Shown here in pieces: positions 9,566 to 18,162 of a DNA stretch of 64,000 nt. How positions within the stretch are numbered: position 1 is the first letter of the stretch; every line of letters starts with the position of its first letter. The DNA comes from Paenibacillus borealis (GTDB lineage: Bacteria > Bacillota > Bacilli > Paenibacillales > Paenibacillaceae). Both the position numbers and the translations under genes were made by a program. The stretch spans positions 4,092,001-4,156,000 of the forward strand of contig NZ_CP009285.1 in the NCBI RefSeq assembly GCF_000758665.1, written 5' to 3'. The notes below the pieces were generated by a model, which worked only from the letters and a program-made list of their open reading frames with translations, was not told where the DNA came from and searched no databases.

Positions 9566-10456
9566 CTATCCCCGTACAGGCTCGAGTGAAGTCTGCTGAA
9601 GATAATCCAGAAACCGCCTGGAGGCAGGGGACAGGTAACGGTCGCGACGCCACTTCAAGCCGACCTCCCATTCCCAGCCCTCTTCCTCAATCGGAATCCA
9701 GACCAGGCCGTCCAGCATCAAGCCCAGCGTCTGCGGCAGTACAGAGACTCCCAGTCCGGCTTTGATGAAGCCTGCTACCGTAATCAGATCTTCTGCGTCA
9801 TACGTTGAAGCCAGCTCGAAATTAGTGTTTTTAAATAACGTTGTGATCGTAGATTTAAGTCCGCAGTTCGTCTTCAACCCGACAAAAGGTTCCCCGGACA
9901 GCTCAAATAAACTCAAGCTGGAGCGTGAAGCGAACCGGTGCTGGCTGGAGACCACAATAAAGATCGGCATCCGCCGGATAATCATCCATTCTTCATCGTT
10001 CATTGTAGTTTCTCTTGAAGTGATCAGCATGTCCGAGGTACCGGTCTCCAGTGCTTCATCGATATCCCCGTGATTCCCCTGATACAGGTCGAACCGCACC
10101 TTCGGATTGTCCGCCTGATAATCTCGGATTAGTGACGGCACCAGATCGACTCCGAGAATATTCAGATATGAGATGTGAATCACGCCTGTCTCCGCATTCG
10201 AACATTCATCAATTTCACGAATGCCGTTACCGATGTTCTTCATTGCCTCTTCCACCCATTTGCTGAACGTTATCCCATACCGGTTCAACTGGACGTTACG
10301 TCCTCTTCGCTCAAATAAAGGAACACCCAGCTCATTCTCCAGTTTGGAGATGGCATGACTCAGTGCGGGCTGTGTAATTCTAAGCGCCTTGGATGCCGAA
10401 GTCATATGCTCAAGCCGGGCCACCGTCAGGAAATACTCCAATTGCGTAAGCTCCAT
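9566..10456 (-). CDS. LysR-family transcriptional regulator
   Basis: 296 residues. The N-terminal winged helix-turn-helix is typical (MELTQLEYFLTVARLEHMT...LRITQPALSHAISKLE) and is followed by a periplasmic-binding-like effector domain. Divergent from an SDR gene 117 bp away, which is the usual target arrangement for LysR proteins. Confidence 0.92.
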   Translation of the reverse strand: MELTQLEYFLTVARLEHMTSASKALRITQPALSHAISKLENELGVPLFERRGRNVQLNRYGITFSKWVEEAMKNIGNGIREIDECSNAETGVIHISYLNILGVDLVPSLIRDYQADNPKVRFDLYQGNHGDIDEALETGTSDMLITSRETTMNDEEWMIIRRMPIFIVVSSQHRFASRSSLSLFELSGEPFVGLKTNCGLKSTITTLFKNTNFELASTYDAEDLITVAGFIKAGLGVSVLPQTLGLMLDGLVWIPIEEEGWEWEVGLKWRRDRYLSPASRRFLDYLQQTSLEPVRG

Positions 10457-10573
10457 TTCAGGGCACCCTCTTATATTAATATTAGTAATGAATTTAATGA
10501 AAATAATAAATTAGACGCTCAAGTTAATCAAGCTTAAAATGAAGAAACAAACAAAGAAAAGGGGAACCAAACA
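10457..10573. promoter_or_regulatory. Divergent LysR/SDR intergenic region
   Basis: AT-rich 117-bp gap with several T-N11-A combinations around 10473-10515 (ATATTAATATTAGTAATGAAT), where a LysR site would be expected. I could not single out one dyad. The SDR ribosome site is AAAAGGGG just before 10574. Confidence 0.45.
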
Positions 10574-11368
10574 ATGACGATTACTTACGCAAATCCAATG
10601 ACTGAGTATGAAGGCAAAAAAATTCTCGTGACAGGCGGAACTAAAGGCATGGGGGAGGCCATCGTTAACCGGTTTAAAGCTGCTGGCGCTACAGTGATGA
10701 CTACTGCCCGCACGCTCCCGTCCGGGTTGGCAGATGCTGATTTATTCGTACAAGCTGATCTGTCTGCAAAAGAAGGCGTAGAGAAGGTAATTACCGCAGT
10801 TAAGGAACGTTTCGGCAGCATCGATATCCTAGTGAATAACATCGGAGGTAATTCTACGCCTCCCGGCGGGTTCCTGGCGGCAAGCGATGAACACTGGATG
10901 GATGCGCTGAACTTGAACCTGCTTGCAGCCGTCCGGCTCGACCGGGGCCTGATCCCCTTGATGCTGGAACAGGGTAAGGGCATTATTATCCACATTTCAT
11001 CTATTCAAAGAGTGCTGCCGTTAATCGAGTCCACCATTCCTTATGCTGCCGCCAAGGCTGCGCTAAGCAATTACAGTAAAAGCCTCTCCAAAGAATTCTC
11101 CCCGCAAGGCATCCGTGTAAACCGCGTAGCTCCGGGATTCATTCAAACGACAGCGGCGGATGCCATGATGGAGAGTATTGCGAAGGTTACGGGCAGTGTG
11201 GAAAACGCACTCCAGTCCGTAATAGATGCGCTGGGCGGGATTCCGCTGGGCCGTCCCGGATTCCCGGAGGAAGTAGGCGAACTGGTGGCATTCCTGGCCT
11301 CCGACCGTGCTGCTTCCATTACGGGGGCTGAATATGTGATTGACGGAGGAACCGTGCCTACGGTATAA
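10574..11368 (+). CDS. Short-chain dehydrogenase/reductase (SDR)
   Basis: 264 residues. It has TGGTKGMG cofactor motif, NNIGG, catalytic Ser in HISSIQ and YAAAK, plus a typical C-terminal GRPGFPEEVGELVAFLASD...YVIDGGTVPTV tail of classical SDRs. Probably controlled by the divergent LysR protein. Substrate unknown. Confidence 0.92.
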   Translation: MTITYANPMTEYEGKKILVTGGTKGMGEAIVNRFKAAGATVMTTARTLPSGLADADLFVQADLSAKEGVEKVITAVKERFGSIDILVNNIGGNSTPPGGFLAASDEHWMDALNLNLLAAVRLDRGLIPLMLEQGKGIIIHISSIQRVLPLIESTIPYAAAKAALSNYSKSLSKEFSPQGIRVNRVAPGFIQTTAADAMMESIAKVTGSVENALQSVIDALGGIPLGRPGFPEEVGELVAFLASDRAASITGAEYVIDGGTVPTV

Positions 11369-11420
11369 GCAGCAGCCGTACCTTCACTGCCAAGCAGGAT
11401 CGGATCTGCGCTAAAAGATA

Positions 11421-11468
11421 AAGAACAGCCCGGCAAGCCACTTATGGCTGCTCCAGGCTGTTCTTTTT
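11421..11468 (+). terminator. Intrinsic terminator after SDR gene
   Basis: AAGAACAGCC, a 25-base loop with inner pairing, GGCTGTTCTT, then TTTG. Confidence 0.75.
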
Positions 11469-11510
11469 GTCTGTTTCAGGATATCATTTCTTAAGATTAG
11501 TGCTTAAATC

Positions 11511-11564
11511 TTTAGCTTTTCTTTAGATTTGGTTTAGACTGGATTAAGAATGGCAGGCTATAGT
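11511..11564 (+). promoter_or_regulatory. Four phased direct repeats and -10 box upstream of OmpR-type regulator
   Basis: Four consecutive 11-bp units begin at 11511, 11522, 11533 and 11544: TTTAGCTTTTC, TTTAGATTTGG, TTTAGACTGGA, TTAAGAATGGC. A -10-like TATAGT follows at 11559-11564 with no good -35. Tandem sites one helical turn apart are how PhoB/OmpR-type regulators bind, so this probably serves autoregulation by the gene at 11609. Confidence 0.7.
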
Positions 11565-11608
11565 TACAGTTAGCGCAGCTTGCATGACTAGATAGAGGGG
11601 GATTCACC

Positions 11609-12316
11609 ATGTATACCATTCTCATAGCTGATGATGAATCGGAGATTGTAGAGCTTCTGCAGCTGTATCTGGAGAAGGAATACAATATTCTGCAAGCACA
11701 GAACGGAATTGAAGCACTGAAGCTAATGCAGGGCAACAAGATAGATCTGGCCATTCTGGATATTATGATGCCGGGGATGGACGGGCTGCAGCTGCTGAAG
11801 CGGATACGTGAGCATGAGCATTTCCCGGTGCTGTTCCTGTCGGCCAAGAGCCAGCATCATGATAAAATCCTCGGCCTTGAGCTGGGAGCAGACGATTATA
11901 TCTCCAAGCCCTTCAATCCGCTGGAGATCGTTGCCCGTGCCGGGGCCCTGCTGCGGCGGGTGCACCAGTTCGATGCCAAGGCTGTAGAAGAAGAGCAGAC
12001 GAAGGAGCAGATTGTGCTTGGACGGTTAACGCTTGACCGGAGCAGCTGTCAGGTTGAGGTGTCCGGTAAACCGGTAGCTCTGACTTCTACAGAGTACAAA
12101 ATTCTTGAACTGCTGATGGAGCAGCCGGGCCGGGTATTTACGCGCAAGAAGATTTATGAGGCGGTCTGGGAAGATTTCTATGTCTACGAGGACAACAGCA
12201 TCATGGTGCATATCAGCAATATCCGCGACAAGATCGAGCGCGATTCCAAGAAACCGGAATACCTGAAGACGATCAGGGGATTGGGGTACAAAATTGAAGC
12301 ACCCGTGGAAAAGTAG
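11609..12316 (+). CDS. OmpR/PhoB-family response regulator
   Basis: 235 residues. The receiver has D8/D9, phospho-acceptor D51 (LAILDIMMPGMDG) and Lys in YISKPFNP. The C-terminal winged helix is at about 133-232 (LTSTEYKILELLMEQPGRVFTR...VHISNIRDKIE...LKTIRGLGYKIE). The kinase gene overlaps its 3' end by 23 bp, so translation is coupled. The 11-bp repeats upstream suggest autoregulation. Confidence 0.95.
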   Translation: MYTILIADDESEIVELLQLYLEKEYNILQAQNGIEALKLMQGNKIDLAILDIMMPGMDGLQLLKRIREHEHFPVLFLSAKSQHHDKILGLELGADDYISKPFNPLEIVARAGALLRRVHQFDAKAVEEEQTKEQIVLGRLTLDRSSCQVEVSGKPVALTSTEYKILELLMEQPGRVFTRKKIYEAVWEDFYVYEDNSIMVHISNIRDKIERDSKKPEYLKTIRGLGYKIEAPVEK

Positions 12317-13715
12317 GGATAACCGCCCGCTGCAAACGTCTCTGACCATCGACTTTCTGCTGTTTAACTGTATGCTGCTGATGCTTGTACTGGTGGTCTA
12401 TCTGTTTATCCAGAAGGATATCACTCACGTCATCATGGACCGGATGATTCCCGATCCCGACCTTTCGGTTGAAGCCGGAGATTATCGCCACGAGCTGGGT
12501 CAGGGGCCGGAGAGTGACCGGCTGCTGCAGAGCGGAGGCTGGCTGGAGCTGCTCAACTCCGGCAAACAGGTCATCCGTGTCATTGGAGACAAGCAGGACC
12601 AAACCATGGGTTATGATGAGAACAGTCTGTTCAAGGGACTGGAGAACCGCAGCGACCAGCCCTACTACTACTCCATTTCCCAGGTGGATAGTAACAGCGG
12701 AGTGGCCTGGTTGCTGCTCAAGATTCCCCGCGATGTGGTCAGCGTGTCCATTAACAACGAAATGCTATTTGCCTATCTGAACCATTCGGTGTTCTTTTAT
12801 GTGTTTGTGGTCAGCGGAATGATTCTGATGCTGATCTTTGTATATAGCTATTGGGTCTCCAGACGGATCAAGAAGCCGCTGCGGGTTCTAAATCTGGGGA
12901 TGAACCGTATGATGGAAGGACACTACAATACACGGATTGCCCTTTATGCGGAGACGGAGTTTCTGCGGATTGGCAATAGCTTCAATTACATGGCGGATGT
13001 CATTGAGCGGACTACGGAAGAGAAGCGGCAGGCCGAGAAGAGCAAGCAGCGGCTGATGGTAGATCTGTCACATGATCTGAAGACACCGATTACCAGCATT
13101 CAGGGTTATGCACAGGCGCTTATCGAAGGGCGGGTTACAGACCCTGAACGGCAGACCAAATACCTGAATTACATTTACACCAAATCCGTGCAGGTGACGA
13201 AGCTGATTCAGCATATGCTGGACCTGCTTAAGCTGGATTCACCGGATTTCATTCTTCGCGTAGAGCGGCTGGAGCTGGGGGATCAGCTGCGGGAGATCAT
13301 TGCCGACACCTACGGTGAAATTGAGCAGAAAGAGTTCGAGCTGCAGCTTCAGGTACCTGAAGAGGAAGTCTACGCCCGTTATGATCCGGAGCTGTTCGCC
13401 AGCGTGATCAACAATCTAATCTCCAATGCTCTGGCCTATAACCCAGAAGGTACACGCATCCGCGTGACGGTCATTCCGGAGGATACAGATGTCCGGATTG
13501 AGATTGCCGACAATGGGATAGGCATTCCCAAGGAGCTCTGGTCCACGATCTTTGATCCGTTCGTGCGGGGAGATGAAGCCCGGACGACAGCCAGCGGAGG
13601 GACAGGACTTGGATTATCCATTGCCAAGAAGAACGTTGAGAAGATGGGCGGTTCCCTGATGCTGGAGAGCCGGGAAGGGGAGCCGACGGTGTTCATTATC
13701 CGGATTCCCAGATAA
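12294..13715 (+). CDS. HisKA sensor histidine kinase
   Basis: 473 residues from TTG 12294, preceded by AGGGGATTGGGG inside the regulator gene. TM1 is around residues 20-43 and TM2 around 163-187 (FVVSGMILMLIFVYSYWV), with an extracellular loop of about 120 residues between them. HAMP follows. The HisKA phospho-acceptor is H260 in DLSHDLKTPITS. The HATPase has N-box NNLISNALAYNPEG, DNGIGIP and GGTGLGLSIAKK. It is the partner of the preceding regulator; the signal is unknown. Confidence 0.94.
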   Translation: MKHPWKSRDNRPLQTSLTIDFLLFNCMLLMLVLVVYLFIQKDITHVIMDRMIPDPDLSVEAGDYRHELGQGPESDRLLQSGGWLELLNSGKQVIRVIGDKQDQTMGYDENSLFKGLENRSDQPYYYSISQVDSNSGVAWLLLKIPRDVVSVSINNEMLFAYLNHSVFFYVFVVSGMILMLIFVYSYWVSRRIKKPLRVLNLGMNRMMEGHYNTRIALYAETEFLRIGNSFNYMADVIERTTEEKRQAEKSKQRLMVDLSHDLKTPITSIQGYAQALIEGRVTDPERQTKYLNYIYTKSVQVTKLIQHMLDLLKLDSPDFILRVERLELGDQLREIIADTYGEIEQKEFELQLQVPEEEVYARYDPELFASVINNLISNALAYNPEGTRIRVTVIPEDTDVRIEIADNGIGIPKELWSTIFDPFVRGDEARTTASGGTGLGLSIAKKNVEKMGGSLMLESREGEPTVFIIRIPR

Positions 13716-13773
13716 ACATTATTGAAGAGAATTCGAAGAAGCGGATGTTCCGCATACCTTAGGAGGAATAATG

Positions 13774-14127
13774 ATGAAGCAGGATACGTTCAAGGGGCTT
13801 GTGGAGATTTCAGACCGGGTAATTTCAAGTATAATCCGCTATGCGGTTACCGAAACGCCGGGCATTGCCGGAATGTCCGGCAACCCGGTCAGCGGAAATC
13901 TGGCCCGGCGTCTAAGCGGTAAGATTGGCACCAATGGATTGTCAGTGGATGTTACGGATGAAGCCGTGGCGATTCAGCTGGATATCATTATTAATTACGG
14001 CTACAAGATTCCTGAGGTATGCCAGATTCTTAAGGATAACGTCCATCAGGCCGTTGAGCACATGCTGGGTCTGTCTCCGCCTATCGTGAATATTAAGGTC
14101 GATAAGCTTGCTTTTCCCAACCTATAG
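13774..14127 (+). CDS. Asp23/Gls24-family envelope stress protein
   Basis: 117 residues from the second of two adjacent ATGs; AGGAGG at 13761-13766 is best spaced for 13774. It carries the Asp23 features: VEISDRVISSIIRYAVTETPGIAG near the N-terminus, LSVDVTDEAVAIQLDIIINYGYKIPEV and the C-terminal VEHMLGLSPPIVNIKVDKLAF. Members accumulate under cell-wall or alkaline stress. It lies 58 bp after the kinase gene and may share its transcript. Its 3' end overlaps the convergent RpiR gene by 6 bp. Confidence 0.9.
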   Translation: MKQDTFKGLVEISDRVISSIIRYAVTETPGIAGMSGNPVSGNLARRLSGKIGTNGLSVDVTDEAVAIQLDIIINYGYKIPEVCQILKDNVHQAVEHMLGLSPPIVNIKVDKLAFPNL

Positions 14128-14988
14128 CTCCGTCTTCACGTCATCCATATAGAAATCATTCAATACGTCCCGGGAAGCCAGCTTGTTCTTCGAGTAGTTG
14201 ATTCTATAGATGCAGGAATAGATGACATTCAGGACATATTCAAAAGCAATCTGCGATGAAAAGGTGCCGATCTTCGCATGCTTCACTTCATCCTCAGGCA
14301 CTTGGATGCAGAGCGTGCTGAGCTTGGCCAATTCCGTCCCGTGAGCCGCGGTGATCGTAATAAAAGGGATGTTTTTGCGTACAAAATATTTCGCGGCCTT
14401 CAAATTATTAGCTGTTAGACCATGGTAGGTTAAGAAAATGGCACAGTCATTCTGCGTAAGATTAACCGTATGATATTCCCACTCAGACAGCTCAGTAGCA
14501 ATCACGGCGTATTTATTAATTTTGATTAATTTATTCTGAAAGCTCTTCGCCCGGATTTCCGAATCACCCAGCGCATAGATGAAGATCTTGTCGGACCGGT
14601 CCAGGATGTCAGCGGCCTTGGCTAACTGGGCATCCTCCAGAAAAGCAAAATTCTTCTCGATGGTTGCCTTCATTAATTCCGCAATTTCTTTGGCCACCTG
14701 AATCGGAGCTTCACCTGGAGCAAACGGATAATTCACATCCACATTAGAAATGCTATGGACATCCTGCTGGAACTCCCGGGCCAGCTTTAGAATGAATTCC
14801 TTATAGCCCGCAAGGCCGAGTTTATGCGTCAGGCGGTTAATGGCCGAATGCGAGGTATAGGTAGCTTTGGCGAGCTCTTGTATGGACATCGGCAGAATAT
14901 TATCCTTATGGGTCAGGATATAGGCAGCAATGCTTCGTTCGTTGGTTGTAAAATGGTGCATTTCCTTTAATTGCAGCAGCAGCTTCAT
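14122..14988 (-). CDS. RpiR/MurR-family transcriptional regulator
   Basis: 288 residues. The N-terminal HTH_6 (about residues 1-77; SIQELAKATYTSHSAINRLTHKLG) is followed by a SIS sugar-phosphate isomerase-like domain (about 120-250; IFIYALGDSEIRAKSFQNKL, YHGLTANNLKAAKYF). These proteins sense phosphosugars. Divergent from two Gfo/Idh/MocA oxidoreductase genes, which are its likely targets. Confidence 0.92.
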   Translation of the reverse strand: MKLLLQLKEMHHFTTNERSIAAYILTHKDNILPMSIQELAKATYTSHSAINRLTHKLGLAGYKEFILKLAREFQQDVHSISNVDVNYPFAPGEAPIQVAKEIAELMKATIEKNFAFLEDAQLAKAADILDRSDKIFIYALGDSEIRAKSFQNKLIKINKYAVIATELSEWEYHTVNLTQNDCAIFLTYHGLTANNLKAAKYFVRKNIPFITITAAHGTELAKLSTLCIQVPEDEVKHAKIGTFSSQIAFEYVLNVIYSCIYRINYSKNKLASRDVLNDFYMDDVKTEL

Positions 14989-15169
14989 GACTATGATTCA
15001 CCTCGGGAATTGAATTTCTGCGTTTTAACAGATGCATCTCTGAACATTATGTTCAAGAAACTGCACCGGTAAATACATATGTACGGATAATTGTACCGTT
15101 ATGCCTGCTAAGCCTTCACAGCGGGTCTTTTTTTTCTATAATGAACAAAAGAGAAGAGGAGGAACTATA

Positions 15170-16186
15170 ATGTTAACACTCGGCTATATCGGCAACGGCA
15201 AGAGCACCAACCGCTATCACCTTCCATTTTCCATGAACCGTGATCACTTGAAGGTCAAGACGATCTATGCCCGCTCACTGTCCAAAACGGAATGGCCCAG
15301 AGTACCCGGGATTGAATATACGGACGATCTTGAAACTATGATGAACGACCCGGAGATTCAGCTGATTGTAGTGTGCACAAACACCGATTCCCACTATCAT
15401 TATGCCAAAATGGCGCTGGACCACGGCAAGCATGTTCTGGTGGAGAAGCCTTTTATGCTGACGGAAGAAGAAGCGGTCTCCATCTTTCAATACGCCAAAG
15501 AGAGAAATCTGATCATTCAGTGCTACCAGAACAGACGTTATGACTCGGACTTCCTCACTGCGCAGCAGGTCATAGAATCCGGTAAGCTCGGAGATTTGCT
15601 GGAAGTGGAAATGCACTATGATTACTATCGTCCAGAGGTTCCGGCTTCAACCCCGTTCTCTACATACTACAGCTACTTGTACGGTCATGGTTGTCATACC
15701 ATCGATCAGGTCCTGTCCTATTTCGGTAAACCGGAGACTATCCATTATGACGTCCGCCAATTGCTGGGACCGCAGCAGATGAACGATTACTTTGATCTGG
15801 ATTTCTTCTACCCTTCGCTAAAAGTGTCGGTCAAATCCAGTTACTTCCGGCTCAAAGAGCGGCCTAGCTTTGTGATATACGGTAAAAAAGGCGTGTTCGT
15901 CAAGCAGACGAAGGACCGTCAGGAGGAGCATTTGAAGTTATTTTACCTGCCAAAGGGGCATGTGGATTTCGGTATCGACCTGCCGGAGCATTATGGTATT
16001 CTAACTTATCTCGATGATGAGGGCAAGTACCATGAAGAGAAGGTCATCTCAGCCATAGGCGATTATGCCCGTGTATATGACGGTATCTATGATGCAATCG
16101 TGCTCGGCAAGGACAAAGTGATTAAGGATGAAGAGACCATAGGTGTTATGCAGATTCTGGAGCAGGGAATGAAGGGGTGCCGCTAA
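15170..16186 (+). CDS. Gfo/Idh/MocA-family oxidoreductase
   Basis: 338 residues from ATG 15170, preceded by GAGGAGG; an upstream in-frame extension to 15101 has no ribosome site. The N-terminal Rossmann motif is GYIGNGKS and the conserved EKP motif is HVLVEKPFML. The C-terminal alpha/beta domain carries HGCHTIDQV. NAD(P)-dependent oxidation or reduction of a sugar or polyol is expected. The next gene, another member, starts at the base after its stop. Confidence 0.9.
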   Translation: MLTLGYIGNGKSTNRYHLPFSMNRDHLKVKTIYARSLSKTEWPRVPGIEYTDDLETMMNDPEIQLIVVCTNTDSHYHYAKMALDHGKHVLVEKPFMLTEEEAVSIFQYAKERNLIIQCYQNRRYDSDFLTAQQVIESGKLGDLLEVEMHYDYYRPEVPASTPFSTYYSYLYGHGCHTIDQVLSYFGKPETIHYDVRQLLGPQQMNDYFDLDFFYPSLKVSVKSSYFRLKERPSFVIYGKKGVFVKQTKDRQEEHLKLFYLPKGHVDFGIDLPEHYGILTYLDDEGKYHEEKVISAIGDYARVYDGIYDAIVLGKDKVIKDEETIGVMQILEQGMKGCR

Positions 16187-17179
16187 ATGAACTTAGGAAT
16201 AGCCGGAGCCGGGATGATCGTCAAGGATCTGCTCAGCTTCATCGGAGAGATTCCGGGGATTTCCCTGACAGCGATCTTCGCCAGACCCGGCAGGGAAGAC
16301 GCACTGCAGGAGCTGCAGAACCAATATGGGATAGCCAGGCTATATACTGATTACAGTGCAATGCTTCAGGATACAGATGTGGATACCATATATGTGGCAT
16401 TGCCGAATCATCTGCATTATGCCTTCACTAAGGAGGCGTTATTATGCGGTAAGCATGTTATTTGTGAGAAGCCGTTCACGTCCAATCTCGCGGAGTTTCT
16501 GGAGCTGAAAGAGATCGCTGAGCGAAGCGGGCTTATCCTGCTTGAAGCCATCTCTAATCAATATTTGAACAATGTCGCGGCGGTGAAGGAGCATCTGCCG
16601 GGTCTGGGTGTGATCAAAATAGTGGAGTGCAACTATTCGCAATACTCCTCCCGCTATGATGCCTTCAAACGCGGCGAGATCCTGCCTGCGTTCAATCCGG
16701 AGATGTCCGGCGGAGCCTTGATGGATATAAATATCTACAATATCCATCTGGTCGTCGGCTTCTTCGGAAGTCCACGGAACGTCGTATACCGGGCGAACAT
16801 GGAACGGGGAATCGATACGTCGGGGGTGCTGCTGCTGGATTACGGAGATTTCAAATGTGTCTGCATTGGCGCCAAAGACAGCTCAGCTCCCAGCGGAGTA
16901 AATATACAGGGGACGGAAGGGTATATACACATTAACGGCTCCGCGAACGGGTGTGACTCCTTTGATTATGTTGCGCTTAGGAAGCATCCCGTCCGTGTGA
17001 ATCACAAGGATCACCCCCACCGGATGTATGATGAATTCATTTACTTTGAACGATTCATTAGAGAGCAGGACCGGAAGCATGCTGCGGATAGGCTCGCGCA
17101 CAGTGAGCGTGTGATGCGGGTCATTGAACAGGCGAAGTCGAGCGCCGGGCTTGTGTTTGGATCAGACCGCGGGATGTAA
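16187..17179 (+). CDS. Gfo/Idh/MocA-family oxidoreductase
   Basis: 330 residues. It has GIAGAGMIVKDLL nucleotide-binding motif, CEKPFTSN, and GGALMDINIYNIHLVVGFFG in the catalytic domain. ATG follows the previous stop directly, with AAGGGGTG upstream, so the two enzymes are translationally coupled and may act in sequence on one phosphosugar pathway sensed by the divergent RpiR protein. Confidence 0.9.
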   Translation: MNLGIAGAGMIVKDLLSFIGEIPGISLTAIFARPGREDALQELQNQYGIARLYTDYSAMLQDTDVDTIYVALPNHLHYAFTKEALLCGKHVICEKPFTSNLAEFLELKEIAERSGLILLEAISNQYLNNVAAVKEHLPGLGVIKIVECNYSQYSSRYDAFKRGEILPAFNPEMSGGALMDINIYNIHLVVGFFGSPRNVVYRANMERGIDTSGVLLLDYGDFKCVCIGAKDSSAPSGVNIQGTEGYIHINGSANGCDSFDYVALRKHPVRVNHKDHPHRMYDEFIYFERFIREQDRKHAADRLAHSERVMRVIEQAKSSAGLVFGSDRGM

Positions 17180-17200
17180 AAGTTCACCTATATACAGAAG

Positions 17201-17223
17201 AAGCCGCCGGTTGGCGGCTTTTT
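17201..17223 (+). terminator. Intrinsic terminator after the Gfo/Idh pair
   Basis: AAGCCGCC-GGTT-GGCGGCTT followed by TTT; perfect 8-bp stem. Confidence 0.92.
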
Positions 17224-17325
17224 GGCGCTTCTGCACATAGGGAGATGAGGGGAATGAGCAGAGCATATTCATCAATGCCCTGTAATTTCAATTATATCTA
17301 GTTATTACATAATAATTGGTATACA

Positions 17326-17841
17326 ATGGTTAGCGGCTTCGCTACCTATAAAAGAAAAAAATTGTTCCCGGATGAAGAAGCAATGGACGATATCATTTAT
17401 GTTGCCTCAGTATTTCATGATGTGACCAAAGGGATTGAACCCTACCAGGAGACCGGCTCTGTTCTGGTGAAATCCTTGCTTAAGGATGAATGCTCCCAAG
17501 AGCAGCTGGAATTCATATCTGACATTATTGCACTTCATAATATCCGCAATCATGAGGAGCTCCCTTACTACATAAAGCTTGTACAAGATGCTGATATGCT
17601 GGATCATTTCGGTACCATGGAGATATGGATGAAATTCCTCAATAGTGCGCATGGTGAAGAGCATGTACTGGAAGCAGTCCAGTTCTGGGAGAGTGAAGAG
17701 TACAATAGTTATCTTAAGAAGTCACGAGGCCAGTTGAATTACGACCGTTCGAAGAGCATCTTTGATGCCAAGCTGAAGTTTGAGCAGCAGTTCCAGGAAC
17801 GGTTCAAGGCAGAGTGTAATGGAGAAGTAGATTTCAACTAA
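17326..17841 (+). pseudogene. HD-superfamily phosphohydrolase, 5'-truncated
   Basis: 171 codons remain. The HD motif is intact (YVASVFHDVTKG) and later residues of the metal site are present (ALHNIRNHEE, LVQDADMLDHFGTM). Full-length relatives carry an N-terminal helix with the first metal-binding His about 30-40 residues before HD; here that part is missing and the first dozen residues look unrelated. No ribosome site precedes ATG 17326. I read it as a decayed or truncated gene. Alternatively it could be a genuine short variant. Confidence 0.65.
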
Positions 17842-17857
17842 CGAAGCAGATAAAAAT

Positions 17858-17897
17858 GCAGGCACCCCGGTGAAATTTCAGCTGGGGTCTGCTTTTT
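17858..17897 (+). terminator. Intrinsic terminator after the HD gene
   Basis: GCAG-G-CACCCC, loop, GGGGTCTGC followed by TTTTT; one bulge in the stem. Confidence 0.8.
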
Positions 17898-17909
17898 ATT
17901 GGCCTTAGA

Positions 17910-18035
17910 CAACAATGTTGTACGTATTACAACTTTGATTCATGGGTAGCGGGGTGTTTGGGAAGATTGTTGTATAAAATACAAGAATAATCCGGCTAAG
18001 CCGCTTGAAAAAGGTGAATTCCTGCATTTTTATAC
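17910..18035 (+). repeat. Phased palindrome array A, left part (units 1, 2 and half of 3)
   Basis: Units match YTGTA-N5-TRCAR: TTGTACGTATTACAA (centre 17925), TTGTATAAAATACAA (17977), and the left half of a third, CTGCATTTTTATAC, ending where the IS110 element begins. Spacing is 52 bp. Spacers resemble those of the array at 48664-48840 read on the opposite strand, for example TAAGCCGCT after unit 2. Confidence 0.85.
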
Positions 18036-18162
18036 GAAAATAAACGTAGGCTTTAGTAGGCATTAGCTTAGTACGTGTTTTAAAAGTAACTCTTTCGGGA
18101 TAAACTTACTCTTAAAGGCGCAAAAAGTCCCCCTACCCCAATTATTGAGCGATTTTTAAAAA

